Below, piece by piece: positions 50,337-60,408 of a stretch of DNA of 64,000 nucleotides. The notes beneath the pieces were generated by a model that saw only the letters and a list, made by a program, of their open reading frames with translations, did no database searches and had not been told where the DNA came from. The position numbers and the translations under genes were made by a program. Within the stretch, counting starts at the first letter, position 1; each line of letters begins with the position of its first letter. This stretch comes from Donghicola eburneus (GTDB lineage Bacteria > Pseudomonadota > Alphaproteobacteria > Rhodobacterales > Rhodobacteraceae): positions 1-64,000 of the forward strand of contig NZ_FOXY01000005.1 in NCBI RefSeq assembly GCF_900115865.1, given 5' to 3'.

Positions 50337-51430
50337 GCGCTGCAAAGCGCGTTGTCATCAAGATCGGCTCGGCCCTTCTGGTCGATAAGAAAACCGGTGA
50401 ATTGCGCGCTGACTGGCTGGTCGGCCTCGCCGAAGATGTAAAGATGCTCCGCGATCGTGGGGCAGATGTGATCCTTGTGTCTTCTGGGTCTATTGCGCTG
50501 GGGCGCGGTGTGTTGGGGCTGCCCTACACCGAACTGCCGCTCGAGCAATCGCAGGCCGCCGCCGCTGTGGGTCAAATCCGCCTCGCGCGCGCCTACGAAG
50601 AGGTGCTGGCCCCGCATGGCATCAAAACCGGTCAGGTGCTGGTCACGCTCGAGGATAGCGCCGACCGCCGCCGTTATCTGAACAGCCGCGCGACTTTGGC
50701 GACTCTGATCGGCTTTGGCGTGGTCCCGATCGTGAATGAAAACGACACCGTCGCCACCGATGAAATCCGCTATGGTGATAACGACCGTATGGCCGCACAG
50801 ATCGCTGTGACGGTCGGTGCGGACCAGTTGATCCTGCTGTCCGATGTGGACGGGTTCTATTCCGCCAATCCGCAGGTCGATCCTAGCGCCAAACGCTACG
50901 ACACCATTTCCGAGATCACACCAGAGATTGAGGCGATGGCAGGGGACGCAGGGTCTGGTCTGTCCAAGGGCGGCATGAAGACCAAGGTGATGGCGGCGAA
51001 AACCGCAACCGCAGCGGGCTGCGCCATGGCAATCACCGAAGGGTCTGTGACCCGCCCGTTGTCGGCCTTGGAAAGCGGCGCGAATTGCACGTGGTTCTTG
51101 GCGCAGACAGACCCCAAGGCCGCGCGTAAGGGCTGGATTTCGGCGATGAAGCCGCAAGGCGTTCTGATGCTGGACGCCGGCGCTGCGGACGCTCTTAAAC
51201 GCGGCAAGAGCTTGCTGCCCGCAGGGGTCACCAGCGTGATCGGCAGCTTCGGGCGTGGTGATCCGGTCGAGTTGCGCAGCCCAGAGGGACACGCGCTTGG
51301 TATGGGGCTGTCCCGTTACACAGCGGACGAGGCGCGGGTGATCCGCGGGCACCGCAGTGATGATATTGAGGCGCTTTTGGGGTATCCTGGTCGCGCTGCA
51401 TTGATCCATAGAGATGACATGGCAATTTAA
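50324..51430 (+). CDS. proB: glutamate 5-kinase
   Basis: A 368-aa protein with an amino-acid-kinase domain ([56 protein letters not shown]) and a C-terminal PUA domain (about 275-360). It phosphorylates glutamate, the first step of proline synthesis. The start overlaps the end of obgE; proA follows after 12 bases. Confidence 0.97.
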   Translation: MATLSAAKRVVIKIGSALLVDKKTGELRADWLVGLAEDVKMLRDRGADVILVSSGSIALGRGVLGLPYTELPLEQSQAAAAVGQIRLARAYEEVLAPHGIKTGQVLVTLEDSADRRRYLNSRATLATLIGFGVVPIVNENDTVATDEIRYGDNDRMAAQIAVTVGADQLILLSDVDGFYSANPQVDPSAKRYDTISEITPEIEAMAGDAGSGLSKGGMKTKVMAAKTATAAGCAMAITEGSVTRPLSALESGANCTWFLAQTDPKAARKGWISAMKPQGVLMLDAGAADALKRGKSLLPAGVTSVIGSFGRGDPVELRSPEGHALGMGLSRYTADEARVIRGHRSDDIEALLGYPGRAALIHRDDMAI

Positions 51431-51442
51431 GGAGCTAAGGCG

Positions 51443-52708
51443 ATGAAGGACGTGGAAGACATTTCCTCGATGATGGCGGAACTGGGCCAGCGCGCGCGCG
51501 CAGCCGCAAAGGCTCTGTCGACCGCCCCAGCCGAGGCCAAAACCCGCGCGCTGAACGCCGCAGCCGACGCGCTGTGGGCCTCCCGCGCCGAGGTGATTGC
51601 CGAAAACGCCAAGGATCTGGAATTCGGCCGGAACAAAGGTCTGACGGACGCCATGATGGACCGTCTGATGCTGGACGATACCCGAATCCAAGGGATCTGC
51701 GATGGCCTGCGCTCTGTCGCGGGGCAGGATGATCCCGTTGGCGCGGTATTGGCCGAGTGGGACCGGCCGTCCGGCATTCACATCCAGCGCGTGCGTACCC
51801 CGCTGGGGGTGATCGGCGTGATCTATGAAAGCCGCCCGAATGTGACCGCTGACGCAGGTGCTTTGTGTCTGAAGGCCGGGAATGCGGTGATCCTGCGTGG
51901 CGGGTCCGAGAGCTTTCATTCGTCGCGCGCAATTCACGCAGCGCTGACCGCTGGCCTGCGCGAAGCGGGACTGCCCGAGGACGCGGTTCAGCTGGTCCCA
52001 ACCCGTGATCGCGCTGCGGTCAGCGAAATGCTGACCATGACCGACTACATCGACGTGATTGTGCCTCGTGGCGGCAAGGGTCTGGTTGGCCTTGTGCAGC
52101 GCGAGGCCCGTGTGCCCGTCTTCGCTCACCTCGAAGGGATCGTGCACGTTTACGTGGACGCCGCTGCCGATGCTGACAAAGCGATGAAGGTCGTGATGAA
52201 CGCCAAAACGCGCCGGACCGGCATTTGCGGCGCGGTAGAGTGTCTGCTGATCCACCGCGATCAACTTGCAGGCATTGGAACCGAGATCGTCAAAGCCCTG
52301 ATTGCGGCTGGGGTTGAAGTGCGTGGCGACGCAGCCATTCAAGGCATCGAGGGCGTCGTGGCGGCGACCGACGCTGATTGGGGCACAGAGTTCCTCGACA
52401 GCATCATCGCGGCACGGGTTGTCGATGATCTGGACGACGCGATCGAGTACATTTCGGATCACCACTCGCAGCACACGGACTGCATCATCACCGAAGATGA
52501 CGGCGCGGCGGCAGAGTTCTTTGCCCGCCTCGACAGCGCGATCCTGATGCGCAATGCCTCGACCCAGTTTGCCGATGGCGGTGAATTTGGGATGGGTGCA
52601 GAGATCGGCATTGCCACTGGCAAAATGCACGCACGTGGGCCGGTAGGCGCCGAGCAGCTGACAAGTTTTAAGTATCTGGTCGTGGGCGACGGCACCGTCC
52701 GCAGCTAA
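51443..52708 (+). CDS. proA: glutamate-5-semialdehyde dehydrogenase (gamma-glutamyl phosphate reductase)
   Basis: A 421-aa aldehyde-dehydrogenase-fold enzyme. Visible are [34 protein letters not shown] and the catalytic Cys in [15 protein letters not shown]. It reduces gamma-glutamyl phosphate with NADPH to the semialdehyde for proline formation. Last gene of the obgE-proB-proA unit; a terminator follows. Confidence 0.97.
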   Translation: MKDVEDISSMMAELGQRARAAAKALSTAPAEAKTRALNAAADALWASRAEVIAENAKDLEFGRNKGLTDAMMDRLMLDDTRIQGICDGLRSVAGQDDPVGAVLAEWDRPSGIHIQRVRTPLGVIGVIYESRPNVTADAGALCLKAGNAVILRGGSESFHSSRAIHAALTAGLREAGLPEDAVQLVPTRDRAAVSEMLTMTDYIDVIVPRGGKGLVGLVQREARVPVFAHLEGIVHVYVDAAADADKAMKVVMNAKTRRTGICGAVECLLIHRDQLAGIGTEIVKALIAAGVEVRGDAAIQGIEGVVAATDADWGTEFLDSIIAARVVDDLDDAIEYISDHHSQHTDCIITEDDGAAAEFFARLDSAILMRNASTQFADGGEFGMGAEIGIATGKMHARGPVGAEQLTSFKYLVVGDGTVRS

Positions 52709-52730
52709 AGCCCTCGGCTCAAACAAAAAT

Positions 52731-52763
52731 AAAACCGGCGCTGGATCAGGGCCGGTTTTTTCA
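52731..52763. terminator. terminator between proA and chpT
   Basis: AAAACCGGC...GCCGGTTTT stem with an 11-base loop followed by T's. Works for proA and, through the A-rich 5' flank, for the convergent chpT. Confidence 0.85.
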
Positions 52764-52764
52764 T

Positions 52765-53364
52765 TCAGAAGGTCAGCTCGATGTGATCTTCGCTGTTGTT
52801 GCAGATGATCCTGCGGCCCGCCTCTTCGACGGCGTGGGGGATCAGCGCATAATGAACTCTGCTCGGGGCCAGTTCTTCGGGCTCCTCGCCCGAGCATAGG
52901 CATTCCCAAAGTTCAGGATCGTTAATCTTAATCCGGCCATCGGCCTCAAGCCGCCAGAACATGCCGTTGTGGGTGATGCGCAGCGTCCCGCCGTAGGGCA
53001 GGGCATCCTCGATACACTGGATGAGCAAGAAGGCGAGTTTGATCTCGGGGCGGGGCAGCGCGTCTTTGACTGACCAATCGACCTTCAGTCGGGCGCCTTT
53101 GTAGACGCCAGCCAGTATGCGGCGCACTTCGCCGTCACTCAGCGCTTGGTCGTCAGAGGCCAATCCGTAAGCCACACGATAGAATTGAACGCGGAAATTC
53201 GCGGCCTCGATGCTTTCGGAAATCAGAGCCAACTCCGGCTGCGTGCCCATCGGGCCCATTCCCAAAAGCTCAACGCCGTTGCACACCGCGCCGATCGGTG
53301 AAATGAGGTCATGACAAAGGCGCGATCCCAGAAGGTCTGCTAGTCGCTTCGGGCTGTGCCGCAT
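52765..53364 (-). CDS. chpT: histidine phosphotransferase ChpT
   Basis: A 199-aa protein. The helical-hairpin region contains the phospho-accepting His in GSRLCHDLISPIGAVCNGVELL, followed by a degenerate HATPase-like domain (about 85-199). ChpT relays phosphate from CckA to CtrA and CpdR in alphaproteobacteria, controlling cell cycle, motility or gene-transfer-agent functions in Rhodobacteraceae. Divergent from the DUF3553 gene. Confidence 0.9.
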   Translation of the reverse strand: MRHSPKRLADLLGSRLCHDLISPIGAVCNGVELLGMGPMGTQPELALISESIEAANFRVQFYRVAYGLASDDQALSDGEVRRILAGVYKGARLKVDWSVKDALPRPEIKLAFLLIQCIEDALPYGGTLRITHNGMFWRLEADGRIKINDPELWECLCSGEEPEELAPSRVHYALIPHAVEEAGRRIICNNSEDHIELTF

Positions 53365-53390
53365 AGTACTTCTCCAATTGCGAGGACACC

Positions 53391-53576
53391 ATGACCGACT
53401 TGAACGCCTTTCTCGAACCCGGAGCGATTGTCCGGCACCCGCAGCAGCCCGATTGGGGGCTAGGGCAAGTGCAGTCGAATATTCAGGGCCGTGTGACCGT
53501 GAATTTCCGCGAGCAAGGCAAAGTCGTCATAGACTCCTCCCGTGTTGCCCTTTTACCCGTATATGACGAATCTTAA
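53391..53576 (+). CDS. DUF3553 domain protein
   Basis: A 61-aa protein, one small beta-barrel-like domain (PGAIVRHPQQPDWGLGQVQS, GRVTVNFREQGKVVID). Similar modules occur in UvrD/CarD-type proteins that bind RNA polymerase or DNA. Function unknown. Starts 26 bases from the divergent chpT gene. Confidence 0.8.
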   Translation: MTDLNAFLEPGAIVRHPQQPDWGLGQVQSNIQGRVTVNFREQGKVVIDSSRVALLPVYDES

Positions 53577-53697
53577 TTGATCATTACTAGTTTTAAGAAC
53601 CTATACGTTTGAACCACTTAGCAGGTGGCGTTTGCATCAGGATGTCAGAGCGCCTAAACCTGCGGCGAAGTGCAGTCCACGGTGTCGAGGCAGAGCG

Positions 53698-54471
53698 ATG
53701 GTGGTTTCTTCCCCCGAGTTTTCGGTGCGTCTGGCAGACGGGCCAGAGGATTTGCGCGCCGCGCAGCGCCTGAGATACGAGGTGTTCGTCGCTGAACTGG
53801 GGGCGGACGGGCCCCACGTGGATCACAACGCGCGATTGGAAAAAGACGAGTTTGATCCTTTTTTCGATCATCTGCTGCTCGAAGACCTGTCCCGCGCGTC
53901 GGGCGACCAAGTGGTTGCCGTCTACAGGCTGCTGCGGGATGACCAGATGCCATCAGTAGGGCGCTACTATTCGGAAACCGAGTACGACCTAACGGTGTTG
54001 AAGCATAGTGGCCGCAAGCTGATGGAACTGGGCCGCTCTTGTCTGCATCCAGAGTACCGCGGCGGGGCGGCGATGCTCGTGATGTGGAACGGGTTGGCAG
54101 AGTACGTTGCAGACCACGGAATCGAGGTGATGTTTGGCACAGCCAGTTTCCATGGGACGGACGTCGCTGCGCTTGCGCCGTCACTCTCTCTTTTGCATGA
54201 ACGTCATCTGGCTCCGCCGGAGTTGCGCGTTCGGGCCGTGGCTGAACGGTTTCAACCGATGGATCTGATCCCATATGATCAGATTGACCGCAAACCGGCG
54301 ATGCTAGGGGTGCCTGCCTTGATCAAGGCCTACCTGCGCCTCGGTGGATATGTCGGCGAAGGAGCCTACGTCGATCACGCGTTCAACACCACGGATATCT
54401 GTTTGGTGATGGATGCACATCGTCTAAGTGCGACCCAAAAATCCATCTACTCCAAGGGCTTGAAGGCATGA
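53698..54471 (+). CDS. olsB: L-ornithine N(alpha)-acyltransferase
   Basis: A 257-aa GNAT-fold protein with RLRYEVFVAELGA, FDHLLLED, VGRYYSETEYDL, LMELGRSCLHPEYRGG and FGTASFHGTD, all typical OlsB regions. It transfers a 3-hydroxyacyl chain from ACP to ornithine, forming lyso-ornithine lipid. The start at ATG 53698 is chosen over a TTG at 53632. It overlaps olsA by ATGA. Confidence 0.9.
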   Translation: MVVSSPEFSVRLADGPEDLRAAQRLRYEVFVAELGADGPHVDHNARLEKDEFDPFFDHLLLEDLSRASGDQVVAVYRLLRDDQMPSVGRYYSETEYDLTVLKHSGRKLMELGRSCLHPEYRGGAAMLVMWNGLAEYVADHGIEVMFGTASFHGTDVAALAPSLSLLHERHLAPPELRVRAVAERFQPMDLIPYDQIDRKPAMLGVPALIKAYLRLGGYVGEGAYVDHAFNTTDICLVMDAHRLSATQKSIYSKGLKA

Positions 54472-55280
54472 GTTCAACTTGGGATAGCGGTGAGCGTCCA
54501 GACTTTCCGCGCATTGACGCTATGGGATGGTGCCGTGTTCTATTGCGGGGCATTCCGCTCGGGCTGCTCTGTGCAGTGGGCCTGATCCTGACACTTTTGC
54601 TGCGCCTGATCGAAGCACCGCTCTTTGGTCAGAGGCGCCCCGTAACGCCCTATATCACCCGTGCCGTGTGCACTCTGGCGTTCCCGTCCATGGGCATCCG
54701 GTTTCGCCGGATTGGCACACCAGAACACGGCAAGCTTGCGGTCGTAGCGAACCATGCCAGCTGGCTCGATATCTTTGCCCTGAATGCGCGCCAGACGATA
54801 TACTTTGTGTCCAAGGCCGAGGTGGCCGGATGGGCAGGCATTGGCTGGCTGGCCCGCGCAACGGGAACGGTGTTCATCAAGCGGGATCGCAAAGAAGCGC
54901 GCGCGCAGACCGAACTGTTTGAGCAGCGGCTGAGCCACGGTCACCAATTGCTGTTTTTTCCCGAGGGGACCTCGACCGACAGCCTTCGCGTGTTGCCTTT
55001 CAAGTCGACCCTATTCGCGGCGTTCTTCCAACCCGGCTTCCGAGAGGATCTGCGCATCCAGCCGGTCACGGTGCGCTACACCGCGCCCACAGGGCAGGAC
55101 CCTCGGTTCTATGGCTGGTGGGGAGATATGGAGTTTGGCGAGCATTTGCTCAAGGTGCTGTCCGCACCGCGTCAGGGGCAGGTCGAACTGACCTATCACC
55201 CCTCTGTCGCAGTGGCCGATTTCGCCCACCGCAAGGATCTGACCAAGGCGCTTGAGGACACGGTCCGCAGCGCCCTTTAA
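54468..55280 (+). CDS. olsA: lyso-ornithine lipid O-acyltransferase (PlsC family)
   Basis: A 270-aa membrane acyltransferase. One or two hydrophobic segments lie near residues 25-50, then NHASWLD (catalytic HxxxxD), FIKRDRKEAR and FPEGTSTD. With OlsB it completes phosphate-free ornithine lipid; it may also act on lysophosphatidate. Gene order olsB-olsA as in Rhodobacter capsulatus. Confidence 0.9.
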   Translation: MSSTWDSGERPDFPRIDAMGWCRVLLRGIPLGLLCAVGLILTLLLRLIEAPLFGQRRPVTPYITRAVCTLAFPSMGIRFRRIGTPEHGKLAVVANHASWLDIFALNARQTIYFVSKAEVAGWAGIGWLARATGTVFIKRDRKEARAQTELFEQRLSHGHQLLFFPEGTSTDSLRVLPFKSTLFAAFFQPGFREDLRIQPVTVRYTAPTGQDPRFYGWWGDMEFGEHLLKVLSAPRQGQVELTYHPSVAVADFAHRKDLTKALEDTVRSAL

Positions 55281-55281
55281 C

Positions 55282-55902
55282 TTAGCTCATAGCCGCGACG
55301 AGCGTTTTCAGCTGCGCGGCAGGATCGTCGGTACCCCAGATTTCGGAGCCGATGCCAAAGAAGTCAGTTACAGGCGTCAGGGTGCGGATCAACTCTTCGG
55401 TCAATGCGCCTTCGGCGACGACGGGCAGTTCGATCATCTGGGTCCACCAGCCGAACAGTTCGGCATCTGCGTGCGTGCCATCGCCTAACACAGTCCCGCC
55501 TACGGGGCCAAAAGACACATAGTCCGCGCCGGACTCACCCGCGTTCATACCGTCGTGGCGCGACGCCGCGCAGAAGCTGCCCACGATCGCATCATCGCCA
55601 AGCTGCTTGCGGGTTGCCCGCACAGACCGCGCGCCATCTGTCAGGTGCACCCCATCCAGCCCCAGACGCTCTGCCAAGAGCACGTGACGCTCTATCACCA
55701 GAGCGATGTCGCGGTCATGGGTGATCTCGCGCAGGGCGTCCGCGCTGCGTAGAATGCGGTCTTCGTCCGTGGTTGCCAGCGCCAGACGCACGCACGCGAC
55801 CTCGGTCGCATCCAGAACCCGCGCCATGTCCTCTGGGAACTCGCGGAAGTCGAAGTCGGGGGGCGTGATCAAATAGATCTGCGGCAGTTCTAGCTCGGAC
55901 AT
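55282..55902 (-). CDS. thiamine phosphate synthase family protein (ThiE-like)
   Basis: A 206-aa TIM-barrel protein. Visible are IYLITPP, VACVRLALATTDE, the ThiE region LGLDGVHLTDG, VGSFCAASRHDGMNAGESGADYVSFGPV and a C-terminal phosphate loop. The start MSELELPQ is preceded by GAGTC; the longer frame is not supported. Several ThiE signature residues (for example the pyrophosphate-binding Lys/Arg) are not obvious, so it may be a divergent paralogue and not the functional enzyme. Convergent with olsA (1-base gap). Confidence 0.75.
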   Translation of the reverse strand: MSELELPQIYLITPPDFDFREFPEDMARVLDATEVACVRLALATTDEDRILRSADALREITHDRDIALVIERHVLLAERLGLDGVHLTDGARSVRATRKQLGDDAIVGSFCAASRHDGMNAGESGADYVSFGPVGGTVLGDGTHADAELFGWWTQMIELPVVAEGALTEELIRTLTPVTDFFGIGSEIWGTDDPAAQLKTLVAAMS

Positions 55903-56031
55903 GAAGAGACTCCTCATTCGGTGGTTCGGCTCCTTTAGCGTGGTTTTTCGCCTTTGACCATCGGTCTGCTTGCGGGTTTTCGCATGTCGGACTATCAGAC
56001 CCCGCAAACCCGACGCCGAAAGGAACACCCC

Positions 56032-56775
56032 ATGCCCACTGACACGCCTCAGCCTTCATTCGTGCTGGTCCGCCCCCAGATGGGCGAGAATATCGGCGCC
56101 GCGGCACGGGCCATGTGGAACTTTGGCCTCGACCGGATGCGTGTCGTAGACCCGCGTGACGGCTGGCCAAACCAGCGCGCTGTCGCGATGGCGAGCGGGG
56201 CAGGGCGGCTCTTGGACGAAGCCATGCTGACGCCCGATCTGCCCACCGCGCTCGATGATTGCAGCTTTGTTTTCGCGACCACCGCGCGGCCCCGTGGCCT
56301 CACCAAGCCGGTCTACACTCCAGAGCAAGCGATGAAAGAGGCGAATGCCCGCGTCAAGGCAGGTGAAAAGGTCGCCGTCATGTTTGGCCCCGAGCGCGCT
56401 GGTCTCGAGAACGAGGATATCGCGCGTGCCAACGCCATCATCTCGGTGCCTGTGAACCCAGAGTTTGCCTCGCTCAACCTTGGCCAGTGTGTCTTGCTCT
56501 GCGCCTATGAATGGAGCCGCCAAACCATGTCGGCAGAGCCTATGAACTACGAGCTCGCCGGCACGGAATGGGCCAGCGCGATCGAAGTCGAGAAGCTGGC
56601 AAACCACTACGAAGAGCGCCTTGAAGAGGCGGGTTTCTTCTTCCCCGAGACCAAGGCAGAGAACATGAAAACCAACCTGCGCAATTTCTGGAGCCGGATG
56701 CCTCTGACCCGTGCGGACGCGCAAATCCTACACGGCGTCCTGCGCCAGATGGTCCGCTGGAAAGAGCGCGGGTAA
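56032..56775 (+). CDS. trmJ: tRNA/rRNA 2'-O-methyltransferase, TrmJ type (SPOUT family)
   Basis: A 247-aa SPOUT methyltransferase. The N-terminal VLVRPQMGENIGAAARAMWNFG, then VMFGPERAGLENEDIARANAI and IISVPVNPEFASLNLGQCVLL form the knotted SAM site. The C-terminal helical extension (about 165-247) fits TrmJ, which methylates position 32 of tRNAs. AAAGGA ribosome site before MPTDTPQ; the longer frame starting at 55954 is rejected. Terminator follows. Confidence 0.85.
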   Translation: MPTDTPQPSFVLVRPQMGENIGAAARAMWNFGLDRMRVVDPRDGWPNQRAVAMASGAGRLLDEAMLTPDLPTALDDCSFVFATTARPRGLTKPVYTPEQAMKEANARVKAGEKVAVMFGPERAGLENEDIARANAIISVPVNPEFASLNLGQCVLLCAYEWSRQTMSAEPMNYELAGTEWASAIEVEKLANHYEERLEEAGFFFPETKAENMKTNLRNFWSRMPLTRADAQILHGVLRQMVRWKERG

Positions 56776-56792
56776 CCAGTGTCAAAACGTTA

Positions 56793-56818
56793 AAAGCAGG
56801 GGACCACGCCCCTGCTTT
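56793..56818 (+). terminator. rho-independent terminator after trmJ
   Basis: AAAGCAGGGG-ACCACG-CCCCTGCTTT stem followed by CTGCTTTGC, 17 bases after the stop. It may also serve the convergent phosphatase gene. Confidence 0.8.
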
Positions 56819-56868
56819 CTGCTTTGCAAAAATACTCAATTCGAACACCGGCGCAGAAGCGCGGCGTT

Positions 56869-57708
56869 TCAGTCTCCAAAAACCGCCATCCGCAAGGGAT
56901 CAGCCAGCGCCATCCAACTGTCCCGATCCGGTGCCACCAGCAGGCTGCCTTCGGTCAGGGTCGGGGCATAGGCTTCGCCGTCCAGCATCTTCACATAACC
57001 ACCGGCCTCGCGCGCGATCAACGCGCCCGCCGCATGGTCCCATGGGTTCAGATTCCCAGTCAGCAAGAAGTCCGCACCGCCCTGCGAGAACAAGCGGTAC
57101 TCATGGCAGGCACACCGCAGGCTGCCCATCCGATCAATGCCCTTGGCAAAGTCATATAGCCGTCCGCGCGCCTCGGTGTTGAACAACGAGGGCGGCCAGT
57201 AGCCCGTCATCTCGTTGACCTGTCGCGGGGCGCGGGCCTTGGCTGCGCGCTGTGTGCCATCGGCTCGGGCAAAGACCGTGCCGCCGCCGCGTTCTGCCAT
57301 CACCCAATCGTCGCCCATCGGATCATAGAGCAATCCAAAGACCGTCTCCCCGTTCTCGACCACAGCGAGAATTACGCCAAAAGTATTGAGGCCATTGGCA
57401 TAATTCCAAGTCCCATCAATGGGATCAATGATCAGCGCCTGCTCCGCACCTTTGAGCGCATCTAGCGACACGGACCCGTCCGAGACAGCCTCTTCGCCAA
57501 CCACCACAGCGCCGGGCAGGATCTCTGCGGCCAGATCCGTCAGCGCGCGTTCGCTTGCCTTGTCTGCTTTGGTCACCAGATCCTGTGCGTGGGCTTTGGT
57601 GTCAATCTCGCTGTCGTCCAGACGCCGATACCACGGGAGGATTTCCGTCTTTGCGGTTTGGCGTGTCGCAGAGATCAACTGTTCAATCTGGGTGGTGGTC
57701 AAAGTCAC
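56869..57708 (-). CDS. inositol monophosphatase family protein
   Basis: A 279-aa metal-dependent phosphatase. Motifs: GEEAVSDG (first metal Glu), DPIDGTWNYANG and the C-terminal WDHAAGALIAREAGG. A GTG start at 57708 with AGGA upstream is preferred over a TTG nine codons earlier. Substrates in the family include inositol phosphates, 3'-phosphoadenosine phosphate (CysQ) and histidinol phosphate; sequence alone does not decide. Confidence 0.85.
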   Translation of the reverse strand: MTLTTTQIEQLISATRQTAKTEILPWYRRLDDSEIDTKAHAQDLVTKADKASERALTDLAAEILPGAVVVGEEAVSDGSVSLDALKGAEQALIIDPIDGTWNYANGLNTFGVILAVVENGETVFGLLYDPMGDDWVMAERGGGTVFARADGTQRAAKARAPRQVNEMTGYWPPSLFNTEARGRLYDFAKGIDRMGSLRCACHEYRLFSQGGADFLLTGNLNPWDHAAGALIAREAGGYVKMLDGEAYAPTLTEGSLLVAPDRDSWMALADPLRMAVFGD

Positions 57709-57847
57709 TTGGGGTCGTCCTGTCTTTAAATTCAATCGTGGCCCAAGAGTGGTGGGCTACTCACTTCAGCATGCACGACCAGCGCGTCCGCTCCAAGTGG
57801 TCACATCCCGACCGACACTGCATGAAGTGTCGGTAAACCAAATGAAA

Positions 57848-57869
57848 AGGGCGCCGTCGCCAGCGCCCT
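57848..57869 (-). terminator. candidate terminator downstream of tex
   Basis: AGGGCGC-CGTCGCCA-GCGCCCT hairpin 27 bases past the tex stop, followed on the minus strand by TTTTC. Confidence 0.65.
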
Positions 57870-57895
57870 GTCTCTATTCCGGAATTGTGACGGTT

Positions 57896-60226
57896 TTACG
57901 TGCGCTTAAACGCTGCCGCCAAGGCTGAGGCCATCGCGCCGCCCGACTCTTGCGGCGCATTGCGGGGTTTGCCGCCGCCGCCACGTGGGCCGCCCTTGGG
58001 CCCTTTACCCCCGCGCGTCGGACCATCATTGCGATCGGCGCGGCCACCACGTTCTGGCCGGTTTTGCGCGTCCGGGCTCTTCATGGACAGGCCGATCCGG
58101 TTGCGTGGGACATCCACCTCGGTCACTCGAACGCGCACGACATCACCGGCTTTGACAACCTCGTGCGGGCCTTTGACAAACTTGTCCGAAAGTTGGCTCA
58201 CATGAACGAGTCCGTCCTGATGCACACCAATATCCACAAACGCGCCAAAGGCCGCCACGTTGGTCACGGTACCCTCCAGCTGCATGCCCGCCTTCAGGTC
58301 CTTGATCGAGTCGATGCCTTCGGCAAAAGTTGCGGTCTTGAAGTCCGGACGCGGGTCACGGCCCGGCTTTTCAAGCTCGGCAAAGATGTCCCGAACTGTC
58401 GGCAGGCCAAAGCTGTCAGTAACAAACTGCTGGGGCTGTAGGCTGCGCAGCGGGGCAGGGTCTTTCATCAGGTCACGCAGGTCGCGCCCGCAAGCTTTGA
58501 CGATCTTGCGCGCGACCGCATAGGCCTCGGGGTGGACCGAAGACGCATCCAGCGGCTCATCACCCCCCGAAATCCGCAGGAAGCCTGCGCATTGTTCGAA
58601 CGTTCTGGCCCCAAGACGCGGCACATCTTTCAGCGCCTTGCGGCTCGCAAAAGCCCCATTCGCATCACGGTGCAGAACGATTGCCTCGGCCAATCCGGGC
58701 CCAAGGCCGGACACACGCGCCAAGAGCGGCGCAGAGGCGGTGTTCAGGTCCACGCCAACGGCGTTCACGGCATCCTCGACCACACCATCAAGCGCGCGTG
58801 CCAGACGGTGCTGGTCGACGTCATGCTGGTACTGGCCTACGCCGATAGATTTCGGCTCAATCTTCACCAGTTCGGCCAATGGGTCCTGCAAGCGCCGCGC
58901 AATCGACACCGCTCCGCGGAGAGACACATCCAGATCAGGAAATTCCCGCGCGGCCAAAGCGCTGGCCGAATAGACCGAAGCCCCAGCCTCAGAGACGATC
59001 ACCTTGGTCGGTTTGGGCGCTGGCATGTCCTTGAGCAGGTCCCCGACCATCTTCTCGGTCTCGCGGCTGGCGGTCCCGTTGCCGATGGCGATCAAGGTCG
59101 CGCCATGTTTGCGGATCAAGGCGCCCAAGGTCGCCTGTGCCCCGCGCAGATCATTTTTGGGCTGGAAAGGGTAGAGCGTCGCGGTGTCCAGCACCTTGCC
59201 CGTCGCATCTACGACCGCCAGCTTCACGCCTGTACGGATGCCCGGGTCCAAACCGATGGTTGTTTTGTGCCCTGCAGGCGCCGCCAAAAGCAGGTCTTTG
59301 AGGTTCCGCGCAAAGACATTGATCGCCTCTTCTTCGGCCCGTTTGCGCAGATCGGTCATCAGGTCGATGGTGATCGACAGCTTCAGCTTCACGCGCCAGC
59401 ACCATCCCGCCACATCAGACAGGAATTTGTCTCCGGGCTGCTGCCCGCCAATCTCGAGCGCCGCGCGCAGAACACGCAGGGGCGCATCGGCATCCGCGTC
59501 CTCGGGCAGCTCTAGATCGGTGGTCAAGATACCTTCGTTCACGCCGCGCATCATTGCGAGCGCACGGTGCGAAGGTACCCCGCGATAGGGCTCTGAGTGG
59601 GCGAAGTAGTCCGAAAACTTGGCGCCGTCCTTCTCTTTTCCGTCCACCACGCGCGACGCCAAATGAGCGTTACCCGCCATCATTTCGCGCAGACGGCCAA
59701 GGATTTCGGCGCGCTCTGCCAATTCTTCGGTCAGGATATCGCGCGCACCGTTCAGCGCGGCCTTCATATCGGCAACTTCGGCAGTCACATACCCCTCGGC
59801 CAATGCCGACGGCTCTGCCGCGCGGTTTTCCTGAATGGCACGAGCCAAAGGCTCCAATCCATTTTCCCGCGCGATCATCGCACGGGTCCGGCGTTTGGGT
59901 TTATAGGGCAGATAGATGTCTTCGAGCGTCGCCTTCGTGTCCGCCTGAAGGATACTGCGGGTCAGATCGTCGGTCAGCTTGCCTTGATCCTGAATGCTCT
60001 TCAGCACTGTCTCGCGCCGCGCTTCCAACTCGCGCAAATACACCATGCGCTCGGACAGATCGCGCAGCTGGGTGTCATCAAGCCCGCCTGTGGCCTCCTT
60101 GCGGTATCGGGCGACGAATGGGACCGTGGCGCCTCCATCCAGCAGCTCGATCGCGGCGGCGACCTGTGCAGGGCTGGCGTTGATTTCCTTGGCGATGCGG
60201 GCGGGAATCTTGGCTTTGAGGTCCAT
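57896..60226 (-). CDS. tex: Tex-family RNA-binding transcription accessory protein
   Basis: A 776-aa protein. The N-terminal HtH bundle (1-190; [24 protein letters not shown]), a YqgF RNase-H-like domain (about 320-450; [19 protein letters not shown]), helix-hairpin-helix repeats (about 490-560) and a C-terminal S1 domain (about 640-715; [22 protein letters not shown]) are present. The extreme C-terminus (716-776) is a Gly/Arg-rich tail. It binds nucleic acids and affects transcription. Runs convergently toward trmJ. Confidence 0.95.
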   Translation of the reverse strand: MDLKAKIPARIAKEINASPAQVAAAIELLDGGATVPFVARYRKEATGGLDDTQLRDLSERMVYLRELEARRETVLKSIQDQGKLTDDLTRSILQADTKATLEDIYLPYKPKRRTRAMIARENGLEPLARAIQENRAAEPSALAEGYVTAEVADMKAALNGARDILTEELAERAEILGRLREMMAGNAHLASRVVDGKEKDGAKFSDYFAHSEPYRGVPSHRALAMMRGVNEGILTTDLELPEDADADAPLRVLRAALEIGGQQPGDKFLSDVAGWCWRVKLKLSITIDLMTDLRKRAEEEAINVFARNLKDLLLAAPAGHKTTIGLDPGIRTGVKLAVVDATGKVLDTATLYPFQPKNDLRGAQATLGALIRKHGATLIAIGNGTASRETEKMVGDLLKDMPAPKPTKVIVSEAGASVYSASALAAREFPDLDVSLRGAVSIARRLQDPLAELVKIEPKSIGVGQYQHDVDQHRLARALDGVVEDAVNAVGVDLNTASAPLLARVSGLGPGLAEAIVLHRDANGAFASRKALKDVPRLGARTFEQCAGFLRISGGDEPLDASSVHPEAYAVARKIVKACGRDLRDLMKDPAPLRSLQPQQFVTDSFGLPTVRDIFAELEKPGRDPRPDFKTATFAEGIDSIKDLKAGMQLEGTVTNVAAFGAFVDIGVHQDGLVHVSQLSDKFVKGPHEVVKAGDVVRVRVTEVDVPRNRIGLSMKSPDAQNRPERGGRADRNDGPTRGGKGPKGGPRGGGGKPRNAPQESGGAMASALAAAFKRT

Positions 60227-60408
60227 CTTGATCCGTCTTGACTGCTTGGCTCTTTGGCATACGCCAGCCCCGAACCGCTGCCAAGCCCATTCCCGATCCC
60301 CCGTTGATCACAAACACAAACGGGAGCAGCCATCGCCGCGCACTGTCTTTCTGCTTTGTCTAAATACTCACGTCTCGACCATCGCCCGAGGGCCAAGGCC
60401 CAACCGCA

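Noticed and set aside
50333-52909. 858-codon open frame on the minus strand across proB, proA and the end of chpT
   Set aside because: It is antisense to well-identified proline genes, its translation is Arg/His/Gly-rich without family features, and GC-rich codon bias explains it.
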